DNA of 52,885 nucleotides from CTSoil-075 sp964292325 (GCA_964292325.1 CAXYVG010000014.1:1-52885), one strand, 5' to 3'; shown: positions 25,212 through 35,409, counted from the stretch's first letter. Program-made: numbers and translations. Notes: generated by a model not told the origin, from the letters alone.

Positions 25212-26129
25212 TTACTTCTTTACCACCGTAATATTTACCATTACAGTATTTTTACTAAAGACAATGCCTTCTCTTGCTTGTAGTTTAACCTCAATCTCTG
25301 TATTTTTTTCAATACTAGATAAATTTATCGGTTCTGTATAAATAAACTCCGTACTAGCAAGCAATTTTGCATCCCCACTGATCTCAAGTTGTAGCGGGTC
25401 GATAGTGATCGGGTTTAGTGTAACATTTTTAGCTACTACCCCTGTAGTATTCACCCTTATCGGTACTACTTTTTTAGTAATAGCAGATGCGAACGATAAT
25501 GAAACAGATACTTGCCCAGGACTAATCGTTAAACCTTCTACTTTTTTTCCTTTTTCATCAACCAATTGAAGATATTCTGTAACCGTATAATCTGCATTCT
25601 TTCCTGTTATATCTACATTGGCTATCACTTTCGTTGCTGTACTTAATAGTTCCGTCGGCCCTTCCACTGTTACATGAGTCAAATTATAAGTGAATTTTCC
25701 TAAGACTGTACCGGGCGCTGGGCTACCACTCATATTCACTTCTACAGGGATTTGGCGACTCGCGATCGAATCGAGGCGAAAATTAATATTTTCAGGATTT
25801 ACCTCTACGACTTCTACATTGGCTGGGATCGTAGTATTCACCTTGACCGTGTTCCTTCCGTCCGATAAACCTTTCAGATCAATATATGACTTGATATCCT
25901 TAGAAGACAGACCAACAATTAAGGAACGAGGACCACGGACCTTAACCTTGACACGTTCAGGAATATCAATAGCGATAACCGAATTAGAAAGATTTCTCAC
26001 TTCCAGAGGAATTTCCATACTCGTTTCCACCAATGGATTTTGTTCATTCATTACATATACCCATAAAATAATCGCCATAATGAGAGCGATCACTTTTGCT
26101 GTAAGGTTTTTCTTTGGAAGTCTCTCCAT
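25212..26129 (-). CDS. cdaR: CdaR (YbbR-domain) regulator of the diadenylate cyclase
   Basis: A membrane-anchored protein that modulates CdaA and so c-di-AMP levels. A single N-terminal transmembrane helix (VIALIMAIILWVYVM, about residues 13-27) is followed by about 270 extracytoplasmic residues made of repeated YbbR domains (for instance VKVRGPRSLIVGL, VTVEGPTELLSTA). The 305-residue length is normal. Its ATG overlaps the cdaA stop (TAATG), so the two are translationally coupled. Confidence 0.93.
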   Translation of the reverse strand: MERLPKKNLTAKVIALIMAIILWVYVMNEQNPLVETSMEIPLEVRNLSNSVIAIDIPERVKVKVRGPRSLIVGLSSKDIKSYIDLKGLSDGRNTVKVNTTIPANVEVVEVNPENINFRLDSIASRQIPVEVNMSGSPAPGTVLGKFTYNLTHVTVEGPTELLSTATKVIANVDITGKNADYTVTEYLQLVDEKGKKVEGLTISPGQVSVSLSFASAITKKVVPIRVNTTGVVAKNVTLNPITIDPLQLEISGDAKLLASTEFIYTEPINLSSIEKNTEIEVKLQAREGIVFSKNTVMVNITVVKK

Positions 26130-26947
26130 TATAAATTCTGCCTCCAGTTCAAGAAATTACCTAGCGGATGATTCTTGCTGGCAAAGAGTGGACGCAATTT
26201 CCCTTTGAGTAGTTCTGCGTCAAGGTCGCGTACCAGCCGTCCACCTCGTGCTAAGGATATAATGCCTGTTTCTTCACTGACTACTACTACAGCTGCATCC
26301 GTCTGTTCAGCAATACCAATAGCAGCCCGGTGCCTTGTGCCAAGTTCTTTATTTAAACTACGATCTTCCGTCAATGGCAATAGACAACCTGCTGCCATGA
26401 TTCGATTTCCCCTAAGAATCACAGCCCCATCATGTAATGGTGTATTTGGAATAAAAATATTAATTAAAAATTCATTAGACACAAGTCCATCTACTTTGAT
26501 CCCAGTCTCAATATAGTCATTAAGACCCGTCTCACGTTCCATTACAATTAGAGCGCCAATCTTGTTTTTAGCTAACACTACCACTGCTTTGCCTAGTTCA
26601 TCTAACAGATTTTCTTGTTCTTCTTCATCTAGAAATACACTCTTCTTAAATAAGGTACCTCTACCTAACTGTTCGAGTGCTCGCCGAAGTTCTGGCTGAA
26701 ATACAACAGGTAAAGCGACTAACACAACTGTCATCGTTTTCTGTAACAGCCAATAAATAACATTCAGTCCCAACCATTTGCTGATCACGGTAGCGATTAA
26801 CATGACAATCAAACCTTTTAACAATGCCAAGGCCCTTGTATCTTTAATCATGACATATAGCTTATATAAAACAAAAGCTACAATCACCATGTCTAAGATA
26901 TCAAGCAAGCTAATTGTTGAAATGATTGCATCAATTTGTGGCATCAT
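26129..26947 (-). CDS. cdaA: Diadenylate cyclase CdaA
   Basis: Makes the second messenger c-di-AMP from two ATP. Three N-terminal membrane helices (about residues 15-95) precede the DAC domain with its catalytic PLHDGAVIL and GTRHRAAIG motifs. The chosen ATG (MMPQIDA) follows GAGGAG by 8 bases; an in-frame TTG two codons upstream is less likely. Paired with cdaR, and near glmM, whose product is known to bind and restrain CdaA in other Firmicutes. c-di-AMP governs potassium and osmotic homeostasis and cell-wall strength. Confidence 0.95.
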   Translation of the reverse strand: MMPQIDAIISTISLLDILDMVIVAFVLYKLYVMIKDTRALALLKGLIVMLIATVISKWLGLNVIYWLLQKTMTVVLVALPVVFQPELRRALEQLGRGTLFKKSVFLDEEEQENLLDELGKAVVVLAKNKIGALIVMERETGLNDYIETGIKVDGLVSNEFLINIFIPNTPLHDGAVILRGNRIMAAGCLLPLTEDRSLNKELGTRHRAAIGIAEQTDAAVVVVSEETGIISLARGGRLVRDLDAELLKGKLRPLFASKNHPLGNFLNWRQNL

Positions 26948-27044
26948 ACACAAAACTCCTCGCCGTAAATAAATTATAAATAAATACTAATTTATTCTAC
27001 CCAATATCAAGCAAAACCTTTATTATTTGGTAAGCTCAATAAAA

Positions 27045-27091
27045 AAAAAATAATGCTTCCTGCAAACGCTCTGCAAGAAGCATTATTTTTT
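27045..27091 (-). terminator. Terminator of the arginine operon
   Basis: Stem around AATAATGCTTC and GAAGCATTATT with one bulge, followed on the minus strand by a run of ten T. It ends the argCJBDFGH operon and insulates cdaA. Confidence 0.88.
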
Positions 27092-27159
27092 AGGTGTTAT
27101 CATTTCGTTACTTCTTCTACCCAGCCAAATTTATCTTCTATTTTATCAAATTTACATGT

Positions 27160-28575
27160 TTAGATATTGCCTTTTGTAAATATATCAAGTATATTTTGCT
27201 GTTTTTTCAAGATTTCCTCTGCAACTGTAAACTCTTGCTGTACTCCAGTAGATGATGTTCCACCATAAGAGTTACGTGCATCTACACAAGTTTCTACTTT
27301 AATTGCTTCTAAAATATCAGTTTCAAACAAATCTGAGAATTGTTTGAACTCGGCAAGTGATAAATCCATTAACCATTTGTTTTTCCCTAAACAGTACGCT
27401 ACACATTTTCCCACGACTTCATGTGCTTGGCGGAATGGCAAACCTTTTTTCACAAGATAATCAGCCATATCCGTGGCATTGGAAAAATCATTACGTACCG
27501 CTGCATCCATTACCTTATCATTGACCTTCATGCCGCGAAGCATCGAAGCATAAACGGTAAGGCTAAATTTCAAGGTATCAATGGTATCAAACATACCTTC
27601 TTTATCTTCTTGTAAGTCTTTGTTATACGCCAGTGGCAGACCTTTTGCAGTGCTTAGTAGTGCCATTAAATGACCAAAAACCCGCCCAGTTTTACCACGA
27701 ACTAGTTCTGCTACATCGGGATTTTTTTTCTGAGGCATAATACTAGAACCTGTACAATGACCATCATCTAGTTCAATAAAAGAGAACTCAGAAGAAGACC
27801 ACATAATAATCTCTTCGCTAATACGGCTTAGATGCATCATCAAGATGGAAGCGCAAGAAAGGAATTCCAAAATATAATCCCGATCACTCACCGCATCCAT
27901 ACTATTTTCATATACCTGGCTAAAACTCAGCTTACCAGCTACAAAATGCCTATCGATCGGAAAAGTCGTACCTGCTAAAGCACCTGCACCAAGTGGCATG
28001 ATATCAGTACCTTCCCAAACACCTTTTAAACGACGAAAATCACGAGATAGCATAAAGAAATAAGCCATCATGTGATGAGCAAACAAGATAGGCTGAGCCC
28101 GTTGAAGATGAGTATACCCAGGCATAATTACAGATTTATGCTTTTCTGCCACTTCTACAATCGCTTCCTGCAACTGCGTAAGTAGCTCTCCAATATTTTT
28201 AATTTCACGTTTTAGATACATATGGGTATCAAGAGCAACTTGGTCATTACGACTGCGAGCCGTATGAAGTTTTCCCCCTACTGCGCCAATACGTTCTGTT
28301 AACCGTTTTTCAATATTCATGTGTATATCTTCAAGGGATACTTCAAAGCTAAAATTTCCCGCTTCAATATCAGCTAAAATACTGTTTAGTCCCTCAATAA
28401 TTGTTGTTGCTTCCTCAGAACCAATAATGTTGCATTTTGCCAACATGGTAGCATGAGCAATACTACCCGCAATATCCTCGGCATACATGCGTTGGTCAAA
28501 AGAAATGGAGGAGGTAAACTCCTCCACCATTACATCCGTATTTTTGGCAAATCTACCGCCCCACAATTTACTCAT
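27160..28575 (-). CDS. argH: Argininosuccinate lyase
   Basis: Splits argininosuccinate into arginine and fumarate, the last step of arginine synthesis. The 471-residue length is typical. The fumarase/aspartase signature GSSIMPQKKNPD (with catalytic Ser) is present, as are HTARSRNDQVALD and GYTHLQRAQP. The start overlaps the argG stop (TAATG). Last gene of the operon, with a terminator about 70 bases beyond. Confidence 0.97.
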   Translation of the reverse strand: MSKLWGGRFAKNTDVMVEEFTSSISFDQRMYAEDIAGSIAHATMLAKCNIIGSEEATTIIEGLNSILADIEAGNFSFEVSLEDIHMNIEKRLTERIGAVGGKLHTARSRNDQVALDTHMYLKREIKNIGELLTQLQEAIVEVAEKHKSVIMPGYTHLQRAQPILFAHHMMAYFFMLSRDFRRLKGVWEGTDIMPLGAGALAGTTFPIDRHFVAGKLSFSQVYENSMDAVSDRDYILEFLSCASILMMHLSRISEEIIMWSSSEFSFIELDDGHCTGSSIMPQKKNPDVAELVRGKTGRVFGHLMALLSTAKGLPLAYNKDLQEDKEGMFDTIDTLKFSLTVYASMLRGMKVNDKVMDAAVRNDFSNATDMADYLVKKGLPFRQAHEVVGKCVAYCLGKNKWLMDLSLAEFKQFSDLFETDILEAIKVETCVDARNSYGGTSSTGVQQEFTVAEEILKKQQNILDIFTKGNI

Positions 28576-29786
28576 TATTTCTTTGCCTCTTTCATCATTA
28601 ATGCACGAACTTTTAATGGTAGGCCAAATAGGTTAATAAATCCTTCGGCATCACTTTGATTATATACTTCATCACGACCAAATGTTACAAATCCTTCATG
28701 GTACAGTGAATATGGTGATTTTGTACCTGCACTAATGATATTGCCTTTATACAGTTTTAAACGAACAGTACCAGTAACGGTTTGCTGAGTCGAGTCAACA
28801 AAAGCATCTAGTGCTTCTTTCAGCGGTGAAAACCACATTCCATCATATACAAGTTCTGCATAACGGATAGAAACTTGTTCTTTATAATGCTTAGTCGTAC
28901 GGTCGAGTGTTAATAGTTCTAATTCGTGATGAGCATAATACAAAATGGATCCGCCTGGATTTTCATATACACCACGAGATTTCATACCAACAAGACGGTT
29001 TTCTACCATATCGGTAACGCCGATGCCATGTTCTGCACCAAGAGCATTTAATTTTTCAAGCAATGCAACGGCAGGTAATTTTTCGCCATCAACCGATACC
29101 GGAATACCTTTTTCAAATCCGATTTCTACATAAGCGGCTTGATCAGGGGCACTTTCTGGAGTTCTAGTTACCAAATACACATCATCAAGTGGTGCATTCG
29201 CTGGATCTTCTAAATCTGCTCCTTCATGACTCAAATGCCAAATGTTACGGTCCATGCTATAAGGACGTGATTTAGCTACTGGAATTGGAATATTGTGTTT
29301 TTCTGCATATTCAAATGCATCTTCACGAGAGCGAATATCCCATAAACGCCAAGGTGCAATAATTTCTAAATGTGGTGCCAATGCTTTTACAGTAAGTTCA
29401 AAACGTACTTGGTCATTTCCCTTGCCAGTAGCGCCATGAGCAATGGCATCTGCTCCTTCAAGTTCTGCAATTTTTACTAATGCTTTCGCAATAATTGGTC
29501 TTGCAAAAGAAGTACCGAGTAGATATTTTCCTTCATATACGGCTCCAGCTTTTAAGGTTGGCCAAATATAGTCTTCTACAAACTCTTTAGTCAAATCTTC
29601 AATATATACTTTACTTGCGCCTGATTTAAGAGCTTTCTCACGAACTGGTGTTAATTCATCACCTTGTCCCACATCAGCACACATCGCAATTACTTCACAA
29701 CCATAATTTTCTTTTAACCATGGAATAATAACCGAGGTATCAAGACCTCCTGAATAAGCTAGTACTACTTTATTAATTTTACTCAT
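28575..29786 (-). CDS. argG: Argininosuccinate synthase
   Basis: Condenses citrulline and aspartate at the cost of ATP. The 403 residues include the N-type ATP pyrophosphatase P-loop AYSGGLDTSV (residues 9-18), GATGKGNDQVRFEL and SYSMDRN-like RPYSMDRNIWH. It lies between argF and argH; the argH start overlaps its stop. Confidence 0.97.
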   Translation of the reverse strand: MSKINKVVLAYSGGLDTSVIIPWLKENYGCEVIAMCADVGQGDELTPVREKALKSGASKVYIEDLTKEFVEDYIWPTLKAGAVYEGKYLLGTSFARPIIAKALVKIAELEGADAIAHGATGKGNDQVRFELTVKALAPHLEIIAPWRLWDIRSREDAFEYAEKHNIPIPVAKSRPYSMDRNIWHLSHEGADLEDPANAPLDDVYLVTRTPESAPDQAAYVEIGFEKGIPVSVDGEKLPAVALLEKLNALGAEHGIGVTDMVENRLVGMKSRGVYENPGGSILYYAHHELELLTLDRTTKHYKEQVSIRYAELVYDGMWFSPLKEALDAFVDSTQQTVTGTVRLKLYKGNIISAGTKSPYSLYHEGFVTFGRDEVYNQSDAEGFINLFGLPLKVRALMMKEAKK

Positions 29787-29813
29787 ATTTCTTATCCCCT
29801 TTATATTTTTAAA

Positions 29814-30746
29814 TTATCGTTTCATCAATAATACCATAATTGCCTTCTGGATGTGTAGGCGATTTTCTGCTTGATCAAAAACTGCGGATTGTTTGCTTTC
29901 CATTACTTCATCGGTAATCTCTTCACCGCGATGTGCTGGTAGGCAATGTAATACGATCGCATCTGACTTCGCGACATTCATAATATTTTGGTTAACCTGA
30001 TAGCCTGCAAAAGCTACTTTTCTAATATTTTGTTCTGTTTCTTTCCCCATACTAGCCCATACATCTGTATATAATACATCTGCATCCTTGGCAGCAGTAG
30101 CAGGATCATTGCTCAGCACAATCTTGCTACCAGTGATCTCAGCAGCTTTTCTAGCTTGCTCTACCATCTGAGAATCTGGTTCATACCCCTTAGGTGTGGC
30201 AACGGAAATATGCATACCTACTTTAGTGCAAGCATGCATCAATGAATGTAACATGTTATTCCCATCACCGATATATGCCATTTTTAACCCTTTTAACGAT
30301 CCTTTATGCTCCATAACAGTAAAAATATCTGTTAAGGCTTGGCAAGGATGCATCATATCCGTAAGGGCATTGATAATTGGGATACTCGAATACTTTGCCA
30401 TTTCAACCACTTCATCATGAGAAGCCGTACGAATCATAATGCCATCTAGATAACGTGATAATACCCTTGCTGTATCTTTAACAGGCTCACCCCGGCCAAT
30501 CTGTAGATCGTTTCCGCTTAAAAATAAAGCGGATCCACCTAATTGCCACATGCCTACTTCAAAAGATACTCTGGTACGTGTGGATGATTTTTGAAAAATC
30601 ATCCCTAGCGTTTTGCCTTTTAATAAATGATGCTCTTCCCCGCGCTTTAGCTGCGCTTTTAAAGTCTTAGCCAGTTCTAATATCTCATTGACTTCATTAA
30701 TTGATAAATCATCAATGGATAATAAATCTTTCGCCTCTATCCCCAT
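29814..30746 (-). CDS. argF: Ornithine carbamoyltransferase
   Basis: Forms citrulline from ornithine and carbamoyl phosphate. Motifs: the carbamoyl phosphate loop SSTRTRVSFE, HPCQALTD, and the ornithine-binding HCLPAHRGEEIT. GGGGG lies 8 bases before the ATG at 30746 (MGIEAKDLL), which I chose over two upstream in-frame starts (ATG at 30752 and TTG at 30761). Of normal size at about 310 residues. This enzyme could in principle serve arginine deiminase catabolism, but its place in a biosynthetic operon argues against that. Confidence 0.96.
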   Translation of the reverse strand: MGIEAKDLLSIDDLSINEVNEILELAKTLKAQLKRGEEHHLLKGKTLGMIFQKSSTRTRVSFEVGMWQLGGSALFLSGNDLQIGRGEPVKDTARVLSRYLDGIMIRTASHDEVVEMAKYSSIPIINALTDMMHPCQALTDIFTVMEHKGSLKGLKMAYIGDGNNMLHSLMHACTKVGMHISVATPKGYEPDSQMVEQARKAAEITGSKIVLSNDPATAAKDADVLYTDVWASMGKETEQNIRKVAFAGYQVNQNIMNVAKSDAIVLHCLPAHRGEEITDEVMESKQSAVFDQAENRLHIQKAIMVLLMKR

Positions 30747-30782
30747 GTTCATAACCCCCAAAAAGAATTAGATCAAAGCCTT

Positions 30783-31976
30783 CTATATTTTTGCTAGTAC
30801 CTTATCCAGTACAGCTAGCATTTCATCAATATGACTTGGCTCAACAATAAGTGGTGGTACAAAGCGAAGTACATTACCTGCTGTACAATTAATAATCAAA
30901 CCATCTTCCAAACAAGCATTGACTATATCTCGCCCGTTTTCAATGGTAAGCTCTGCCCCTACGATTAAACCTTTGCCTCGCACCTTTCTAATAATAGTAG
31001 GATATTTCTTTTGAAGTTTTACCAAACCACATTGTAAATATTCTCCTACTTTCTTAGCATTGTCAAGCAAATTTCTTTCTTCCATTTCTGTCAAAACAGC
31101 ATTTGCTGCTGCGCATACTAATGGGTTGCCACCAAAGGTAGAGCCATGATCACCACTGTGAAAAACGCTAGCTACTTTGTCACTCGCAATAAAAGCACCA
31201 ACTGGTACACCACCACCCAGACCTTTAGCAAGGGTTACAATATCCGGTACAATGCCATATTCCTGGTAAGCAAACATGCTACCAGTACGCCCCATACCAG
31301 TTTGAATTTCATCAAGTATGAGTAGCGTTCCTGTCTTATCACACAGTTCACGCACTTGCTGCAAATACGTTTCATCAGGCATATTCACGCCGCCTTCTCC
31401 TTGAATCGGTTCAAGGAAAATAGCGCAAGTTTTTTCAGTTGTAACTGCTTTTAATGCCTCGATATCATTGAATGGTACATATTTAAAACCAGCTGGTAAT
31501 GGCTCATATCCTTTTTGATATTTGGGTTGAGCTGTCGCAGTAAGAGTCGCTAAGGTACGTCCATGAAAACAATCGTTAGCCGTAATAATTTCGATTCGAT
31601 CGGAATTCAATGTCTTTCCATATTTTCTAGCGAGCTTTATCGCGCCTTCATTGGCTTCTGCACCACTATTGGCAAGAAATACTTTGCCAAGACCGCTCAG
31701 CGCTGCTAAGCGTTTTATCAACGTGGCCTGCACTTCCGTATAATATAAATTGGAGGAGTGAATGATCTTGCTAGCCTGATCGGCAATCGCTTCTACCAAT
31801 TTAGGATTGGCATGACCTAAAAGATTGACGGCAATGCCTGCTAAAAAATCCAAATATTTTTTGCCTTGGTTATCATATACATAAGGACCTTCCCCATGTG
31901 ATAACACAATGTTATAACGAGCAAAAACTGGTAGATAATACTCTTCCACAATGTCTATAACTTGCTGTTTATTCAT
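30783..31976 (-). CDS. argD: Acetylornithine aminotransferase
   Basis: A PLP-dependent enzyme converting N-acetylglutamate semialdehyde to N-acetylornithine. Fold-type I motifs: NSGAEANEGAIKLAR, GRTLATLTAT, the PLP phosphate region LILDEIQTGMGRTG and lysine site TLAKGLGGGVPVGA. The start at 31976 (MNKQQ) is 8 bases after GGAGG; that Shine-Dalgarno overlaps the argB stop, so an ATG at 31991 is not the start. Confidence 0.95.
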   Translation of the reverse strand: MNKQQVIDIVEEYYLPVFARYNIVLSHGEGPYVYDNQGKKYLDFLAGIAVNLLGHANPKLVEAIADQASKIIHSSNLYYTEVQATLIKRLAALSGLGKVFLANSGAEANEGAIKLARKYGKTLNSDRIEIITANDCFHGRTLATLTATAQPKYQKGYEPLPAGFKYVPFNDIEALKAVTTEKTCAIFLEPIQGEGGVNMPDETYLQQVRELCDKTGTLLILDEIQTGMGRTGSMFAYQEYGIVPDIVTLAKGLGGGVPVGAFIASDKVASVFHSGDHGSTFGGNPLVCAAANAVLTEMEERNLLDNAKKVGEYLQCGLVKLQKKYPTIIRKVRGKGLIVGAELTIENGRDIVNACLEDGLIINCTAGNVLRFVPPLIVEPSHIDEMLAVLDKVLAKI

Positions 31977-31990
31977 ATTGCCAACCTCCA

Positions 31991-32890
31991 TTATTTTACG
32001 ACTTCAGTACCAATACCTTGCGAAGTGAAAATTTCAAGTAGAATGGAATGAGGTTGCCGTCCATCAATAATATGAGTTTTAGCAGCACCACCTCTAAGAG
32101 CTCTGATGCAGGTTTCCACTTTAGGAATCATGCCACCCTCAATACTACCATCTTTAATCATTTTCTCAGCTTCAGTAAGCGCTAGAGAAGAAATAAAGGT
32201 ATTCTTATCATGATAGTCACCATAAATCCCCTCAACATCGGTCAATAGCAGCAATTTTTCCGCTCCTAAAGCACCTGCTACTTCACCTGCTACATAATCA
32301 GCATTAATATTATAACTTTCTTTATCTGTTCCCACCCCGATAGGAGCAATAACTGGCGTATAACCGCTGTCAAGAAGAGTCGTGAGAATATCCGTATTAA
32401 TGTGCTCTACATCACCAACAAATCCAATATCCACAGTAGTAACCGTTTCATTTTCATAAACTTGCGCCAAATGTTTTTTCGCAACAATCAAATCGGCATC
32501 TTTGCCACTTAGTCCTACTGCCTTAGATCCATGGCGATTTAGTAAACTGACGATTTCTGTATTAATTTTTCCGACTAATACCATCTCCGCCAATGCTACC
32601 GTTTCTGCATCCGTCACCCGAAGACCACTGACAAAAGTTGTTTCTTTGCCCATTTGCTTCATAATTTTTGTAATTTCTGGACCACCACCATGAACTACAA
32701 CGGGACGCATGCCGACATATTTTAAAAGAGTAATATCTTGAATCACGCTATTTTTAAGTTCGTCATTCACCATAGCATTACCACCATATTTAATAACGAC
32801 TGTTTTACCAGAAAATTGTTGGATATAAGGTAGGGTGTCAATTAATACTGCAGCAGTTTCTACTGCTGCACTGTCTAACAGTTTTAACAT
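31991..32890 (-). CDS. argB: Acetylglutamate kinase
   Basis: Phosphorylates N-acetylglutamate. The amino-acid kinase motifs are KYGGNAMVND, VVHGGGPEI, and the C-terminal LTDVEGIYGD with GGMIPKVETC. The N-terminus has an extra helix (AAVETAAVLIDTLPYIQQF), the feature of hexameric, arginine-inhibited enzymes, so feedback control by arginine is likely. 299 residues. Confidence 0.96.
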   Translation of the reverse strand: MLKLLDSAAVETAAVLIDTLPYIQQFSGKTVVIKYGGNAMVNDELKNSVIQDITLLKYVGMRPVVVHGGGPEITKIMKQMGKETTFVSGLRVTDAETVALAEMVLVGKINTEIVSLLNRHGSKAVGLSGKDADLIVAKKHLAQVYENETVTTVDIGFVGDVEHINTDILTTLLDSGYTPVIAPIGVGTDKESYNINADYVAGEVAGALGAEKLLLLTDVEGIYGDYHDKNTFISSLALTEAEKMIKDGSIEGGMIPKVETCIRALRGGAAKTHIIDGRQPHSILLEIFTSQGIGTEVVK

Positions 32891-32904
32891 GTGATGACCT
32901 CCAT

Positions 32905-34113
32905 TTATGTATGATACTCACCATTAATTTTTACATATTCATAAGAAAAATCACAGGTCCACATGGTAGCGGTATGATCACCAAGACCCAAATCTACAGT
33001 AACAATGATATCTTGTTCACTCATGATAGCCTTTAGTGCTTTTTCATCAACTTCTACGCCCATCCCTTGCTTAACGATTGTCACATCACCAATGGTCAGC
33101 GATATTTTTTCTGGATCGGCTGCTGCCTCGGAATATCCTACGGCACATAAAATCCGTCCCCAATTGGCATCCTGACCAAAGAAGGCTGTTTTAACAAGTG
33201 GAGATTTAGCAACCGCCATGACTGCTTTTTTGGCATCGACTTGGCTTGCCGCTCCTTGTACGGTAATTTCTAAAAACTTAGTAGCGCCTTCCCCATCACG
33301 AACCACTTGTTTTGCTAGGAAAATACATACTTCTGTTAATGCCGCGGTTAGAGCCTTATATTCGCTGCTATCAGCGCTCTCAATCATGGCATTGCCAGCT
33401 ACTCCATTGGCAAGAATACATGTCATGTCATTCGTACTACTATCTCCATCTACCGATATCATATTAAATGATACATTCACAGCTTCGGTCAATGCTTGCT
33501 TTAAAATCGACGGCAAAATTGCAGCATCTGTTGTAATACAGCAAAGCATAGTAGCCATATTCGGATGAATCATTCCTGAGCCTTTAGCAATACCAGCCAT
33601 TCGTACTGGAGTGCCATTGATTTTAAATTCATATGCACAAGTTTTTGCAAAGGTATCCGTTGTCATGATTGCTGTAGCTGCATTTTCATGACCCTTTTCA
33701 TCAAGCTGTTCTACAGCTTTTTTTATACCCATATCAATTTTATCCATTTGTAAATTCACACCGATAATACCTGTGGAAGATACCACGACTTCATGATCGG
33801 CTATCCCTAATTGCTCAGCAGTGATATGAGCCATCGCCTTCGCATCGATAAGACCTTGCGGACCAGTACATGCATTTGCACAACCTGAATTGATTACAAC
33901 AGCGGAAGCTGTTCCTTTTTCTGCAACAAGGCGAGATACAACAACAGGTGCTGCTGCCATCGTATTTTGGGTAAATACAGCAGCCACACTAGCAGGTACC
34001 GTACTATAAATCAGTGCTAAATCCAGTTTTCCGCTCTTTTTAATACCAGCTTTAACGCCAGCAGCTTTAAAGCCTCTCGGTGAAGTAATTCCACCCGTAA
34101 TTTTTTTCAACAT
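32905..34113 (-). CDS. argJ: Bifunctional ornithine acetyltransferase/N-acetylglutamate synthase
   Basis: Recycles the acetyl group from N-acetylornithine to glutamate, and may also use acetyl-CoA. The self-cleavage site is visible as KGSGMIHPNMATMLC, the Thr-type nucleophile position being in the MATML segment, so the protein is processed into alpha and beta chains. The start at 34113 (MLKKITGG) is preceded by AGGGGG at 7 bases; an in-frame upstream start would overlap argC. About 402 residues. No argE or argA is visible, as expected for a cyclic acetyl pathway. Confidence 0.96.
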   Translation of the reverse strand: MLKKITGGITSPRGFKAAGVKAGIKKSGKLDLALIYSTVPASVAAVFTQNTMAAAPVVVSRLVAEKGTASAVVINSGCANACTGPQGLIDAKAMAHITAEQLGIADHEVVVSSTGIIGVNLQMDKIDMGIKKAVEQLDEKGHENAATAIMTTDTFAKTCAYEFKINGTPVRMAGIAKGSGMIHPNMATMLCCITTDAAILPSILKQALTEAVNVSFNMISVDGDSSTNDMTCILANGVAGNAMIESADSSEYKALTAALTEVCIFLAKQVVRDGEGATKFLEITVQGAASQVDAKKAVMAVAKSPLVKTAFFGQDANWGRILCAVGYSEAAADPEKISLTIGDVTIVKQGMGVEVDEKALKAIMSEQDIIVTVDLGLGDHTATMWTCDFSYEYVKINGEYHT

Positions 34114-34136
34114 AAAACGACCCCCTATATTTTGTA

Positions 34137-35168
34137 TCATGGATATAATGCTATTTTCGTCAATCCAGTATTTTCTGCAAAACCAAACATGACATTAAAA
34201 TTTTGTACCGCTTGCCCAGCTGCGCCTTTTACTAGATTATCAATGGCTGAAACAACAACGACTCGATTGGTACGAGGATCAATATGCCATCCTAAATCAC
34301 AAAAATTGGATCCCCGAGTATTTTTAACAGCTGGATAACCACCCCGCCCTAATAAGCGGATAAAGTGTTCCTGGCTATATAATTCTTCAAAAGATTGATC
34401 AACGTCTGCTGGTGTTACTCCTGCTGCCAGCGTCGCATAACAAGTACTCAAAATACCACGAGACATAGGAATGAGATGTGGAGTAAAACTAATAATAGCC
34501 TCTTGACCAGAAACATCAGTAAGAGCCTGCTCAATTTCTGGTGTATGACGATGACCACCAATATTATAGGCTTTGAGATTATCAAACATTTCCGCAAAAT
34601 GACTTCCGAGGTTTAGACCACGTCCTGCGCCTGAAACACCAGATTTTGCATCTACCACAATACTCTTTACATCTATTAAATGTTTCTTAGCTAGCGGTGC
34701 TAAGGCCAAGATACTCGCTGTTGTATAACAACCGGCATTGCCGACAATCTTCGCCTTTTTGATTTGATCACGATATAATTCGGTTAAACCATATACAGCG
34801 CCCGACTGCACATGAGTATGTGTAACTTTATACCATTGTTCATATATAGATTCATCACGGAAACGATAATCCGCACCTAAATCAATTATTTTAACGCCTT
34901 GCTCAGCTAATGGTTTACCAATAGCCATAGCATGCCCATGAGGCAAGGCAATAAACACAGCTTGATTGTCAGCGAACTGACTTAGATCTTTCATACTCGT
35001 CAATTTTTTATCATAAATTCCGCGTAAATGCGGATATGCCTCAGTAATAGATGCACCCGTTTGGCTTTCTGAGGTAATATGAGCAATCTCCACTTCTGGA
35101 TGATTGACCAATATTCCTAATAATTCAACTCCTGCATAACCTGTTGCGCCAATAATACTAACCTTCAT
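34137..35168 (-). CDS. argC: N-acetyl-gamma-glutamyl-phosphate reductase
   Basis: NADPH-dependent reduction of N-acetylglutamyl phosphate. The 343 residues start with the Rossmann motif IIGATGYAGVELLG, include the catalytic-Cys motif GNAGCYTTASIL, and HRHTPEIEQ. First gene of the operon, which then runs argJ, argB, argD, argF, argG, argH. Its promoter overlaps two ArgR-type boxes. Confidence 0.97.
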   Translation of the reverse strand: MKVSIIGATGYAGVELLGILVNHPEVEIAHITSESQTGASITEAYPHLRGIYDKKLTSMKDLSQFADNQAVFIALPHGHAMAIGKPLAEQGVKIIDLGADYRFRDESIYEQWYKVTHTHVQSGAVYGLTELYRDQIKKAKIVGNAGCYTTASILALAPLAKKHLIDVKSIVVDAKSGVSGAGRGLNLGSHFAEMFDNLKAYNIGGHRHTPEIEQALTDVSGQEAIISFTPHLIPMSRGILSTCYATLAAGVTPADVDQSFEELYSQEHFIRLLGRGGYPAVKNTRGSNFCDLGWHIDPRTNRVVVVSAIDNLVKGAAGQAVQNFNVMFGFAENTGLTKIALYP

Positions 35169-35190
35169 CGTCTTCCCCTCCCTTTATTAC

Positions 35191-35226
35191 CTTATAATTA
35201 TACACGATGTTCGTATATTTATGCAA
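35191..35226 (-). promoter_or_regulatory. argC promoter overlapped by two ArgR-type boxes
   Basis: -35 TTGCAT (35221-35226), 18 bases, -10 TATAAT (35197-35202). Two AT-rich, partly palindromic boxes, TGCATAAATATACG (35212-35225) and TGTATAATTATAAG (35191-35204), lie 21 bases apart centre to centre, the ARG-box spacing. Arginine-bound ArgR/AhrC would cover the promoter. Confidence 0.65.
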
Positions 35227-35352
35227 TCATTTTTTCTTCTCATAATGGCCTGATTTGTAAACTGCTTTTTCTTATTGTAGAACCCATTTTGATTGATGAT
35301 TGGTTTATCATATCAAATCGTATAACCTTAGTAGTATTAACCATTAAAGTAT

Positions 35353-35390
35353 AAAAATCCTGCAAAATACGTATATTTTGCAGGATTTTT
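35353..35390. terminator. Bidirectional terminator after the C4-dicarboxylate transporter gene
   Basis: A perfect 17-bp stem, left arm AAAAATCCTGCAAAATA, with a 4-base loop and T-tracts on both strands. Confidence 0.9.
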
Positions 35391-35409
35391 TCTTAGAATA
35401 GAGATTCTA

